A DNA stretch of 64,000 bases from Lachnospiraceae bacterium (GTDB lineage: Bacteria; Bacillota_A; Clostridia; Lachnospirales; Lachnospiraceae): contig JAGZJD010000004.1 of assembly GCA_018365895.1 (NCBI GenBank), forward strand, positions 1 to 64,000, in the 5' to 3' direction. The position numbers and the translations under genes are program-made. The notes under the pieces were generated by a model. It worked only from the letters and a program-made list of their open reading frames with translations, was not told the origin of the DNA and ran no database searches. This document shows, piece by piece, positions 6,472-14,226 of this stretch (position 1 is the first letter of the stretch; every line of letters starts with the position of its first letter).

Positions 6472-8385
6472 TTATTTTGCCTCTGTAAAACTCTCTAAAA
6501 TTTCTACCACCTGTTTTTCTTCTTTTTGTGTAAATCCTCCATTTGGTGATTCCGCTATAAATGCATACGGTGATGGATATTCAAAAGAAAATTCGTCAAT
6601 ATATCCTGCTTGTCCAACAAATTCTCTTTCTCCAATATAACTCTCAGGTACTACCGCATAGAATGTTATATCATCTATCTTTTGATAATCCGAATCTAAA
6701 CCTATCGACAACGATTCATTAACTTCTATTTTTGCCACACAAAATTTTCCCAAACCAGAAAAATCTGTATTAGTACCTGCTGGATAACTCGGTGCAAATT
6801 CTGAGTCAGCAACCTTAGTAACACTCCCCTTTAGCATCGTTCTGGAAGCACCGCCAACTCTATCTTTACAATCATAATACGAAACTGTGACTCCTCTCTC
6901 ATTTGAAATTACGATATGTTCATCAAAAGCTTGTGTAAAATCAGTATCAACTTCCTCTGTTGTTATGTCCCATCCGCGTGGTACATCAAACTGAAACGTC
7001 GGACAAGTAACTGCATTGACTTCACCATATCTTGTTACATAGCTTTTCCATTTTTCTCCTGTTCCTGTCCATTCTAAATCTGATTTCCAATCATGACTTG
7101 ATTTCCATTCTTCTTTCCAAAATGGTTTCAGTTCTTGTTCAAAAAGTTCTTGTTGTTTTAACTTTCCATCGATAACTGGCACTTCTACAACTAATGTGCC
7201 TTCAAGTTTCGGTGCTATTGACAGTTCTAATCTGCCAGCATATCCTCCAAGGTCTGGCTTTCCGCTTAATTTCGCCTCTCCTGTTGCCTTTCCTTGAACA
7301 CCAATCCCCATATCTACACCTGTACAGCCATACAGTTTGGTAATGAGATGTAGTGAAACATCTGCTGTCCCTGTTCCAGTTACCTGTAAAGAGGTATTCC
7401 AATCTAATCCGCTTGTATCAGATTTATCTTCTTTAATTTCTGAAACTTTTCTTTTTTTACTGTCATAAACAAAACCATATGCATTTTGAGAAGCCACATC
7501 AAAACTAATTCCCACAGAACCTTCCATTTCAGCCCCTGCTCCTAACACAGTTTCGATTTCATTTGTTAAGACAATAGGCACTCCGCTCACTTCAAATTGA
7601 TATCTAGGTAATCTTTTTTGGAAAACAGTTCTTTCAATTTCCCGTTCCATTTCTTGACTACATATTAGTTCCATTTTTGCACCAGTCTCATTTTTTGCTA
7701 CTAATCCAAAAACAATTTCTTCATTTTCAATGTCTAATTTCAATTCCAACCAAATATTAAATCCTGCTTCACCGCTAATTGTTGTGATATCATTGATATT
7801 TTCTTCAAAAGAAGCATAAAAGGCTGCTCCTAAATCCTTATCTTCTCCTTCCTTGTTTTCTGTATAGGAAAGATTCATTACAGAATAATTATCATTTTTT
7901 TCTGCCGTAGATACATTTTGAAACGTATCAGAACGATTCCTCGCTTCAGCTTGTGGGGCACTTCTATTGTCTTCTTCTGCCCCATCTTCTGTCAATCGAA
8001 TTCTCCTAACAATATGTGCTTTTTCAAAAACATCTGTTAAAAATGCTGGTTCTGTTTCAACTATGTATTTATTACCTTTTTTCTCAACCTTTACAACTTT
8101 ACGGATAAAACCATCTCTAGCTTCATCTGTAATCCCTGCAACAATAATATCTCCTTTTTTATATTTTAGATTTTTGTCAAATACTAGTTGATTTTCCGAC
8201 ACATCTGACAAAGCATTTTCAAATTCACTACCCTCTGTTATTGTATGAACATTATCTTTTACAATAATATCCCCTTTATCCTTTTTCTTTTCATTTGCAA
8301 CTCTTACTGCAAATATTCCTCCTGCTATTAGCAGAAATAACAATAGAATTATTATAATCCATATCGGAAATTTTTTTCTTTTCAT
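6472..8385 (-). CDS. large exported, membrane-anchored cargo protein of unknown function
   Basis: A 637-aa protein. After KRKK there is a strong hydrophobic segment (about residues 8-28, IWIIIILLLFLLIAGGIFAV) with no lipobox, so it is probably a signal anchor with the rest outside. Residues about 40-130 look like a small domain, followed by a Ser/Asn/Asp-rich linker, then long beta-rich stretches with many Gly/Thr (about 180-430) and a C-terminal domain starting near CPTFQFDVPRGW. I recognise no enzyme motif. It follows the lipoprotein gene by 26 bp, so the two are probably one operon and may form a surface complex. It is cargo rather than a mobility gene. Confidence 0.8.
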   Translation of the reverse strand: MKRKKFPIWIIIILLLFLLIAGGIFAVRVANEKKKDKGDIIVKDNVHTITEGSEFENALSDVSENQLVFDKNLKYKKGDIIVAGITDEARDGFIRKVVKVEKKGNKYIVETEPAFLTDVFEKAHIVRRIRLTEDGAEEDNRSAPQAEARNRSDTFQNVSTAEKNDNYSVMNLSYTENKEGEDKDLGAAFYASFEENINDITTISGEAGFNIWLELKLDIENEEIVFGLVAKNETGAKMELICSQEMEREIERTVFQKRLPRYQFEVSGVPIVLTNEIETVLGAGAEMEGSVGISFDVASQNAYGFVYDSKKRKVSEIKEDKSDTSGLDWNTSLQVTGTGTADVSLHLITKLYGCTGVDMGIGVQGKATGEAKLSGKPDLGGYAGRLELSIAPKLEGTLVVEVPVIDGKLKQQELFEQELKPFWKEEWKSSHDWKSDLEWTGTGEKWKSYVTRYGEVNAVTCPTFQFDVPRGWDITTEEVDTDFTQAFDEHIVISNERGVTVSYYDCKDRVGGASRTMLKGSVTKVADSEFAPSYPAGTNTDFSGLGKFCVAKIEVNESLSIGLDSDYQKIDDITFYAVVPESYIGEREFVGQAGYIDEFSFEYPSPYAFIAESPNGGFTQKEEKQVVEILESFTEAK

Positions 8386-8411
8386 TGTACCTCAACTCCT
8401 CATATTAACTA

Positions 8412-9662
8412 CTATTTTTCTACTCTAAACAAATATCCATGATGACCATATCCTTCAATAATTCCCTTATCCACGTTAATTACTGCATGAATATCCTGTT
8501 TTATAATAGCATCTCGTTCTGGCTTATTTATCCAATCTCCTGCTACCAATTCCATTGTTAATGTTTTTGTATCTATTTTTCCCGATATATTATATCCTCC
8601 TGACTGTGCATATGCTCTTGGTACATAGGAGTAATTTGCTTCAATTTCATCTCCTTCTACTTTAGTGATATTTAACGTTACCTTTCCATCTTCTCCTGCT
8701 CCCGTATATTCTCCTTCCCAACATCCTAATATATCAAACGATTTTACTTCGACCACAATATCCACATTATCAAACTCCCACTGTTCTTTATAGGAGTAAT
8801 GAAATTCCGTTTGAATCCCTAACGCTACATTCTTTTTGTTTAGTATACAACTACAATAAATACTTTCTTCCGTACCTTTTACCTTTGATTCTTGTTTTTC
8901 GATTTTAAAGTCTGATATTTCATCTTTAGCTATCGTAATTTCTTGATTCATAGAAGAATCCTCACCATATGCTATTTTCTCTTCCACTAATTTCTCAATT
9001 AGTTCATCTTCTGTAATATTAAACTTTTTTTCTGGTATAGGTTCTGAAACAAATTCTCCTGTTTCTAACACCTCATCTTCTTCCCACTTTTTATCAAACT
9101 TATAATTTACAACTAATTTACCTTTCGCTTTCTGAACTTTTCCCTTTAACGTAATTGTCATTGTAACTTTATCAGATTTCTTATTTAATTCAGTTTCCTG
9201 TTTATCGATAGAAATTTCATCTACTTCTTTCTCTGAAATCTCCCATTCACTTCCATCAACTTCAATAACTTTCCCATCTAAAGTTTTGGGAATATCCTTT
9301 TCCGAAATTCCTTTTAAAGGTGTGATTTCCCATTCATCGGAATCTTCTACTTCTACTCCTTCTAAAATCCATCCTTTCTTATCATATTTATGATAAGAAA
9401 GAACCATTTCTTTTTCAGATGAAATTTTTGAATTTTGTGTCGTGACAATACACCAAATAGTGTCTTCGTTTTTATCTTTGTCTGTTTCTCTCTTGTCTAT
9501 TACAATTTCATCTATTTTTTCTCCCTTTTTTAATAGTTCACTTTCTGAATAATTTTCCAAATCTTCTTTAATTACTTTTTCTTTTGGTACACTTGAGCAA
9601 CCTGTACAAGCAAGAAGTATTATTGATGCTATAGACACAATTAGTAAATGTTTTTTTCTCAT
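8412..9662 (-). CDS. lipoprotein with three internal repeats and a beta-rich C-terminal domain
   Basis: A 416-aa protein. The N-terminus MRKKHLLIVSIASIILLACTGC is a lipoprotein signal peptide with Cys22 as the probable lipidated residue. Three units of about 75-90 residues follow, each with a similar core: IDEIVIDKRET, VDEISIDKQET and ISDFKIEKQES, then a strand and a YxxxxxW-type end. The last about 105 residues start with ILGCWEGEYTG and look like a separate small barrel domain. No catalytic motif is seen. It is the first gene of a two-gene cargo operon with the 637-aa anchored protein. The internal triplication points to a binding or scaffold role, which is inference. Confidence 0.8.
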   Translation of the reverse strand: MRKKHLLIVSIASIILLACTGCSSVPKEKVIKEDLENYSESELLKKGEKIDEIVIDKRETDKDKNEDTIWCIVTTQNSKISSEKEMVLSYHKYDKKGWILEGVEVEDSDEWEITPLKGISEKDIPKTLDGKVIEVDGSEWEISEKEVDEISIDKQETELNKKSDKVTMTITLKGKVQKAKGKLVVNYKFDKKWEEDEVLETGEFVSEPIPEKKFNITEDELIEKLVEEKIAYGEDSSMNQEITIAKDEISDFKIEKQESKVKGTEESIYCSCILNKKNVALGIQTEFHYSYKEQWEFDNVDIVVEVKSFDILGCWEGEYTGAGEDGKVTLNITKVEGDEIEANYSYVPRAYAQSGGYNISGKIDTKTLTMELVAGDWINKPERDAIIKQDIHAVINVDKGIIEGYGHHGYLFRVEK

Positions 9663-9717
9663 TCCTTTTCCTCCCTATCAGATAATATACAACTATATTA
9701 TCGCATTACATTTCTTT

Positions 9718-9773
9718 TTGCAATACATTAAGCATTGCTTTTTGCAATGCATATTTATATTTCATTATGCAAT
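9718..9773. promoter_or_regulatory. TTGCAAT boxes and 7-bp palindrome upstream of the ribbon-helix-helix gene
   Basis: TTGCAAT occurs at 9718-9724 and 9742-9748, with TGCAAT at 9768-9773. The middle box is half of a perfect palindrome, GCATTGCTTTTTGCAATGC (9732-9750). The region lies between the divergent lipoprotein gene (start 9662) and the small regulator (start 9802). The same box occurs at 5403-5420. It is a probable operator; the binding protein is not proven. Confidence 0.55.
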
Positions 9774-9801
9774 ATCATATATCTAACAGGAGGTACTAAA
9801 T

Positions 9802-9996
9802 ATGGCATTTCAACTTAAACCCAATCGAAAAGAAACAGAAAACAAAACGATTCGTTTTCCCATATCACTAATCGAAAAAATAGATATTGCTATTTCCAAT
9901 CAAGAAGTTTCTTTTTCCAGTTTCGTCATACAAGCGTGCGAATACGCTCTAGAAAATATGGAAACCGATTCTAATCATATCAATGATAACAAATAA
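9802..9996 (+). CDS. ribbon-helix-helix (Arc/CopG-like) small regulator
   Basis: A 64-aa protein. NKTIRFPISLIEKIDIAISNQEVSFSSFVIQACEYAL fits the beta strand (KTIRFP) plus two helices of ribbon-helix-helix DNA-binding proteins, which act as dimers. Its ribosome-binding site is AGGAGG. A palindrome and TTGCAAT boxes lie just upstream, as expected for self-regulation, and it is divergent from the cargo operon, which it may control. A strong terminator follows directly at 9995-10027. No toxin partner is present, so an antitoxin role is not supported. Confidence 0.8.
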   Translation: MAFQLKPNRKETENKTIRFPISLIEKIDIAISNQEVSFSSFVIQACEYALENMETDSNHINDNK

Positions 9997-10027
9997 AAAA
10001 CTACTGGTGTTCATTCCAGTAGTTTTT
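9995..10027 (+). terminator. terminator of the ribbon-helix-helix gene
   Basis: A perfect stem, AAAAACTACTGG with CCAGTAGTTTTT, an 8-nt loop and a T run starts at the stop codon of the small regulator gene. Confidence 0.88.
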
Positions 10028-10113
10028 CTTTACACAATTTTAATAATAGTTTCCTATTATTTCTACTATTTCTCGCATATAATCACCTATGCACTTATCT
10101 TATTAAAAATAGA

Positions 10114-10131
10114 ACTCCTATTTCTAGGAGT
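10114..10131 (-). terminator. terminator of lysS, supplied by the element
   Basis: A perfect 7-bp stem (ACTCCTA/TAGGAGT) with a 4-nt loop is followed on the minus strand by a T-rich run. It lies 24 bp past the lysS stop and inside the element, so the element brings the terminator as well as the gene tail. Confidence 0.7.
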
Positions 10132-10154
10132 CCTATTTGAACGCATTCTCTTTA

Positions 10155-10622
10155 TTAATACAATTTTGCACCTGCTGGAATCTTATCATCAAGAATCAGA
10201 ACATTAAGTCCTTCTCTTCCTTCTACAAGATGTGTAGCGGAGATAATCATTCCGCATGAATCAATTCCCATCATCTTACGTGGGGGAAGGTTTGTGATTG
10301 CAAGTAATGTCTTTCCAACTAATTCTTCTGGTTCATAGTAATCGTGAATACCACTTAAAATTACACGTTCTTCATCTGAACCATCATCAAGAACGAATTT
10401 CAGAAGTTTCTTACTCTTAGGTACTGCTTCACATTCTTTAACCTTAACTGCTCTAAAATCAGACTTGCTGAATGTATCAAAATCCACCATTTCTTCAAAT
10501 AATGGCTCAACCTTTACATTTGAAAAATCAATCTTTTCTACAGATTCAGTCGCAACTTGGTCGCAATTTACTGTTGTATTGCTCTTAGATGCCTTATTTT
10601 CCTGCTTGTCTCCGCCGATGGA
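10155..10622 (-). other. element-encoded replacement segment of lysS (155 codons plus stop)
   Basis: This segment lies between the right attachment repeat and the lysS stop, inside the element. It encodes a linker different from the displaced host one ([14 protein letters not shown] against TQGAAKNEANNAAQ) and a complete tRNA-binding domain. Most elements that target protein genes restore only a few codons; here a whole domain is carried. Confidence 0.85.
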
Positions 10623-12098
10623 CTTCATTGTCGGGAAGAGTAATACATCTCTGATTGCTGCGCTGTCTGTCAGAAGCATACACATTCTATCAATACCGAA
10701 TCCGATACCTCCTGTTGGCGGCATACCGATTTCAAGTGCGTTCATGAAATCTTCGTCCGTTGTATTTGCTTCATCGTCTCCCTGAGCCAGTAATTCTTCC
10801 TGTGCTTTGAAACGTGCTCTCTGATCAATCGGGTCATTTAACTCTGAATAAGCATTTGCCATTTCCCAACCATTCATAAAGAATTCGAAACGCTCTGTAT
10901 ATTCCGGATTCTCCGGTTTTTTCTTTGTAAGCGGAGAAATCTCAATCGGATGATCTGTTACAAATGTCGGCTGAATCAGATGTTCTTCTGCAAATTCTTC
11001 AAAGAACAGAGCAAGAATATCACCTTTTTTGTGACGTTCTTCATATTCAACATGATGTTCTTTTGCAAGTGCTCTTGCCTCTTTCAATGTGTGGACTTCA
11101 TTCCAGTCAACACCTGCATATTTCTTAACCGCATCTACCATTGTGATTCTCTCAAATGGTTTGCCAAGATCCATCTCAATACCATTATATGTGATCTTTG
11201 TTGTACCAAGAACTTCCTGTGCTACATAGCGGTACAGATTTTCTGTCAGATCCATCATACCGTTATAATCTGTATATGCCTGGTATAATTCCATCAATGT
11301 AAATTCCGGATTATGTCTTGTATCAAGACCTTCATTACGGAATACACGTCCGATCTCGTAAACTCGTTCCATTCCGCCAACGATCAGTCTCTTTAAATAA
11401 AGTTCAAGAGAAATGCGAAGCTTCAGATCTTCATTCAATGCATTGAAATGTGTCTCAAACGGTCTTGCCGCAGCGCCGCCTGCATTTGCCACAAGCATTG
11501 GTGTCTCAACTTCCATGAATCCCTGTCCGTCCAGATATTTTCTGATTGCGCTTAAAATCTTAGAACGTTTGATAAATGTCTCTTTTACATCCGGATTCAT
11601 AATCAAATCCACATATCTCTGACGATAGCGAATATCTGTATTAGTCAGCCCGTGGAATTTCTCAGGAAGAATCTGAAGACTCTTAGATAATAAAGTCACC
11701 TCTGTAGCATGAATGGAAATCTCTCCCATCTTTGTGCGGAACACTTCGCCTTTGATACCGATAATATCTCCGATATCCATCTTCTTAAAGTCTTTATAAA
11801 CCTCTTCTCCCACGTTATCTCTTGCAACATAAGACTGAATATTACCCTGTAAGTCCTGTACATTACAGAAAGAAGCTTTTCCCATAACACGCTTAGACAT
11901 CATACGTCCTGCAATAGATACAACCTTACCTTCCATCTCATCAAAATGATCTTTGATCTCTGTACTGTGGTTTGTCACATCGTATTTTGTAATTACAAAT
12001 GGATCTTTGCCGTTATTCTGCAATTCTGTAAGTTTCTCACGGCGCACCTTTCTTAACTGGTTTAAATCAGTTTCCTGTACGTTCTTCTGTTCTCCCAC
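10155..12098 (-). CDS. lysS: lysyl-tRNA synthetase (class II) with element-encoded C-terminal tRNA-binding domain
   Basis: This enzyme charges tRNA-Lys with lysine in the cytoplasm. 647 aa from a GTG at 12098, which has GAAGGAG 8 nt upstream; the frame extends to a TTG at 12137, but that would overlap greA. An N-terminal OB anticodon-binding domain is followed by the class II core with motif 2 ([14 protein letters not shown]) and motif 3 (GIGFGIDRM). Residues 1-492 are host-encoded. From FPTMK on, the last 155 residues come from the inserted element: a Lys/Ser/Asn-rich linker and an EMAPII/Arc1p-like tRNA-binding domain ([22 protein letters not shown] ... [12 protein letters not shown]). The gene follows greA and shares its promoter. 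The protein is thus a chimera whose reading frame is preserved. Confidence 0.97.
   Translation of the reverse strand: MGEQKNVQETDLNQLRKVRREKLTELQNNGKDPFVITKYDVTNHSTEIKDHFDEMEGKVVSIAGRMMSKRVMGKASFCNVQDLQGNIQSYVARDNVGEEVYKDFKKMDIGDIIGIKGEVFRTKMGEISIHATEVTLLSKSLQILPEKFHGLTNTDIRYRQRYVDLIMNPDVKETFIKRSKILSAIRKYLDGQGFMEVETPMLVANAGGAAARPFETHFNALNEDLKLRISLELYLKRLIVGGMERVYEIGRVFRNEGLDTRHNPEFTLMELYQAYTDYNGMMDLTENLYRYVAQEVLGTTKITYNGIEMDLGKPFERITMVDAVKKYAGVDWNEVHTLKEARALAKEHHVEYEERHKKGDILALFFEEFAEEHLIQPTFVTDHPIEISPLTKKKPENPEYTERFEFFMNGWEMANAYSELNDPIDQRARFKAQEELLAQGDDEANTTDEDFMNALEIGMPPTGGIGFGIDRMCMLLTDSAAIRDVLLFPTMKSIGGDKQENKASKSNTTVNCDQVATESVEKIDFSNVKVEPLFEEMVDFDTFSKSDFRAVKVKECEAVPKSKKLLKFVLDDGSDEERVILSGIHDYYEPEELVGKTLLAITNLPPRKMMGIDSCGMIISATHLVEGREGLNVLILDDKIPAGAKLY
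10548..10566. repeat. right-end integrase arm-type repeats inside lysS coding sequence
   Basis: Two copies of RGTCGCAA start at 10548 and 10559, again 11 bp apart and in the same orientation as those at 249 and 260. The wider segment TCAGTCGCAnnTTGGTCGCAATT matches at both ends. On the minus strand it encodes the linker residues NCDQVATES of LysS. Confidence 0.7.
10623..10637. repeat. attachment site core, right copy
   Basis: Identical to 118-132. It encodes FPTMK of LysS, directly after class II motif 3, and is the junction between host-encoded and element-encoded LysS. Confidence 0.9.
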
Positions 12099-12120
12099 GT
12101 TTTTCACTCCTTCGCTTGCT

Positions 12121-12603
12121 TTACGCTGTTCTTTCAATTCTTAACACTTTGTATTCCATTACGCCTGCCTGTGTCTCTACTGTTACAGTATCTCCGACAA
12201 CATGGCCAAGAAGCGCTTTTCCTACCGGTGATTCATTGGAAATCTTTCCCTGAAGGCTGTTCGCCTCTGTAGATCCAACGATTTTAAATTCCAATTCTTC
12301 TTCAAATTCACAATCGTATACATGAACTGTGCAGCCGATGTTAATCTTTTCAAGATCAACTTCATCTTCTACAACAACTTCTGCGTTCTTTAAGATTTTT
12401 TCAAGTTCTTCGATACGGGCTTCGATATCTCTCTGTTCATCTTTCGCAGCATCGTACTCTGCATTCTCAGATAAATCTCCCTGCTCTCTTGCTTCTTTAA
12501 TCTTTCCTGCTACTTCTTTTCTCTTGACAACTTTTAAGTTCTCCAGTTCATCTTCCAATTTCTTTAATCCTGTGTAAGTAAGCAGTGTTTTCTTTTCTTC
12601 CAT
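12121..12603 (-). CDS. greA: transcription elongation factor GreA
   Basis: GreA rescues backtracked RNA polymerase by stimulating transcript cleavage through the secondary channel. The 160-aa length is normal. The N-terminal coiled coil (about residues 1-75) contains the GreA signature [19 protein letters not shown] and the acidic tip [16 protein letters not shown], with Asp/Glu residues that coordinate magnesium. The C-terminal FKBP-like domain ends with [15 protein letters not shown]. It has an AGGAGG site and is the first gene of the greA-lysS operon, a common pairing in Clostridia. Confidence 0.97.
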   Translation of the reverse strand: MEEKKTLLTYTGLKKLEDELENLKVVKRKEVAGKIKEAREQGDLSENAEYDAAKDEQRDIEARIEELEKILKNAEVVVEDEVDLEKINIGCTVHVYDCEFEEELEFKIVGSTEANSLQGKISNESPVGKALLGHVVGDTVTVETQAGVMEYKVLRIERTA

Positions 12604-12727
12604 AATTGATTCTTCCTCCTACCATGCTACCTGTCTATCTTTGATTGCTTCTATAAATAAGCATGTTTATAATCATTTTTATACCAGAGTACATTTTATA
12701 AAAAAGTTGGACTCCCGCAGTCTTGGT

Positions 12728-12756
12728 ATTATACCGCATCACATTACTATTGTCAA
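12728..12756 (-). promoter_or_regulatory. sigma-A promoter of greA-lysS
   Basis: Perfect consensus TTGACA (complement of 12751-12756) and TATAAT (complement of 12728-12733) are 17 bp apart, giving a leader of about 115 nt before greA. Confidence 0.85.
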
Positions 12757-12799
12757 GCGATTCAAACCGTCTTTTCAGATGTCTATTCAAAATATCTTT

Positions 12800-13804
12800 T
12801 TATATACCACTTTCCTGATTTCTCTCCGGATATCTGTCCGGAATCCTTTCTGTCAGCAGTCTTTCTAATTCTTCATAGCTTTCTGTCTGATTAATCTCAT
12901 TTCGGAGTTTCGCTGCATTTGGAAGACCTGTCGTATACCACGCAACATGTTTTCTCATCTCCAGAATTCCGAGATGATCTCCTTTCTCTTCCATCTGCAT
13001 CCTTGCATGCCGAAGCATCATATTCCGTATCTCTCCTGCAGTCGGACGTTTGGGAATCACTCCCGTTTCTTCATACTGCACAAGTTCACGGAAAATCCAC
13101 GGATTCCCCTGCACTCCACGGCCGACCATGATGCCGTCACACCCTGTCTGACGCCGCATTTCTTCTGCTTTCAGCGGCGATGTAACATCTCCGTTCCCAA
13201 TTACCGGAATGCTCACTGCTTCTTTTACTTTACGGATAATATCCCAATCAGCCTGACCGGAATAATACTGCTCTCTTGTTCTTCCGTGAACTGCCACAGC
13301 CGCTCCTCCGGATGCCTCGACAATTTTAGCAATTTCTACCGCATTAATATGCTCGTCATCAAATCCCTTCCGAATCTTAACAGTAACCGGTTTTCGGATT
13401 GCTTTTACTGTCTTTGTTACAATTTCCTCCACCAACTTCGGCTGAAGCATAAGCGCAGAACCTTCTCCATTCTTAACAATCTTCGGCACCGGGCAGCCCA
13501 TATTAATATCTAATATGGAAAATGGAAGCTCCTCCAAACGTTTTGCCACTTCACTGATTGTATCAGGCTCCGAACCAAATAACTGCAGTGATACCGGCAT
13601 TTCATCCGGGTGGATTTTCAACAGTGCATATGTATTGCGGTTCTCATACTGTACCGCTTTGGCGCTGACCATCTCCATACAGAGCAGTCCTGCTCCCTGT
13701 TCTTTACAGAGCAAGCGGAATGGCAGGTCTGTTACCCCTGCCATTGGTGCAAGTATATATGAATTTTCCAGTGTTACGTTTCCTATTGTTAGTTGTCTCA
13801 TCAA
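12800..13804 (-). CDS. dusB: tRNA-dihydrouridine synthase DusB
   Basis: An FMN-dependent reductase that makes dihydrouridine in the D-loop of tRNAs. At 334 aa it is full length. The TIM barrel starts with LAPMAGVTDLPFR; the signature DINMGCPVPKIVKNGEGSALM holds the catalytic Cys. The FMN-phosphate site is seen in VIGNGDV and GIMVGRGVQGNPWIF. The C-terminal helical domain follows. Only 19 bp separate it from the upstream DUF6145 gene, so the two are probably co-transcribed. The greA promoter lies downstream, so greA-lysS is a separate unit. Confidence 0.95.
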   Translation of the reverse strand: MMRQLTIGNVTLENSYILAPMAGVTDLPFRLLCKEQGAGLLCMEMVSAKAVQYENRNTYALLKIHPDEMPVSLQLFGSEPDTISEVAKRLEELPFSILDINMGCPVPKIVKNGEGSALMLQPKLVEEIVTKTVKAIRKPVTVKIRKGFDDEHINAVEIAKIVEASGGAAVAVHGRTREQYYSGQADWDIIRKVKEAVSIPVIGNGDVTSPLKAEEMRRQTGCDGIMVGRGVQGNPWIFRELVQYEETGVIPKRPTAGEIRNMMLRHARMQMEEKGDHLGILEMRKHVAWYTTGLPNAAKLRNEINQTESYEELERLLTERIPDRYPERNQESGI

Positions 13805-13823
13805 ATTCTTAATCCTTTACATT

Positions 13824-14168
13824 CTATTCATCCAGCTCCGGAATGTCTTCTCCCAAAAAGAAAATCCGATAATACATCTGCAGTCCTTCCAGAAGTTCGC
13901 GTTTTGTCCGCTGCAATTCTTTAATCTTTAAACGGCTTCCGATCTCGTCAAACATCGGATCAAATTCTTCACTTGTTACTTCAAAGCACAGTTCCCCATC
14001 CTCTTCAAATACAAGCGTCAGAATTCCTCCCACATCTTCTGTGTAAAGCACACACATAATTTTCAATTCATTCTGTATCTGCTCCGGAAGTCTGTCAAAA
14101 TCCGGGTTCAGATAATATTTCTGCTCATAAGCATTCGCTCCGCAAAGCACCACTTTCTCATCATACAT
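13824..14168 (-). CDS. DUF6145 family protein
   Basis: A 114-aa soluble acidic protein (VVLCGANAYEQKYYLNPDFDRLPEQIQNELK ...), recognised as the kind annotated DUF6145 in Lachnospiraceae. It has no membrane segment or catalytic motif. The sequence alternates strands and helices, with conserved-looking Cys at CGANAY and a Leu-rich C-terminal helix ending EDIPELDE. It precedes dusB closely. The function is unknown. Confidence 0.8.
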   Translation of the reverse strand: MYDEKVVLCGANAYEQKYYLNPDFDRLPEQIQNELKIMCVLYTEDVGGILTLVFEEDGELCFEVTSEEFDPMFDEIGSRLKIKELQRTKRELLEGLQMYYRIFFLGEDIPELDE

Positions 14169-14226
14169 GAATCATATTCCCTTTCCGCTTTTTAAATTTA
14201 TTTTCAATAGATTTCTACTGTTTTTT

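Larger units (their letters stand above)
118..10637. mobile_element. integrative (probably mobilizable) element inserted in lysS, with CRESS-type Rep
   Basis: The ends are a 15-bp direct repeat, CTTCATTGTCGGGAA, at 118-132 and 10623-10637. The repeat lies within lysS codons, and the lysS tail is found twice, once on each side. Between the repeats are int, xis, a rolling-circle rep, an FtsK-type ATPase, a membrane protein, an HTH regulator and cargo genes. Most of the interior is visibly richer in A+T than the flanking genes. No relaxase other than Rep and no type IV secretion ATPase are present, so self-transfer is unlikely. Mobilization by a helper, with Rep as nickase and the FtsK-like ATPase as coupling protein, is an inference from known Firmicutes mobilizable elements. 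The boundaries follow directly from the sequence. Confidence 0.93.

Noticed and set aside
9802..9996. Ribbon-helix-helix protein as the antitoxin of a toxin-antitoxin pair
   Set aside because: No toxin-sized partner gene overlaps or follows it; a terminator lies directly at its stop.
9983..10207. 74-aa plus-strand hydrophobic frame after the ribbon-helix-helix gene
   Set aside because: It starts inside that gene's end, spans its strong terminator and the lysS terminator, runs 53 bp into the lysS 3' end on the opposite strand, and has no good ribosome-binding site.
118..10637. The element as an integrated CRESS-DNA virus
   Set aside because: There is no capsid-like gene; integrase, excisionase and an FtsK-type ATPase indicate a plasmid-like mobilizable element that shares replication genes with such viruses.
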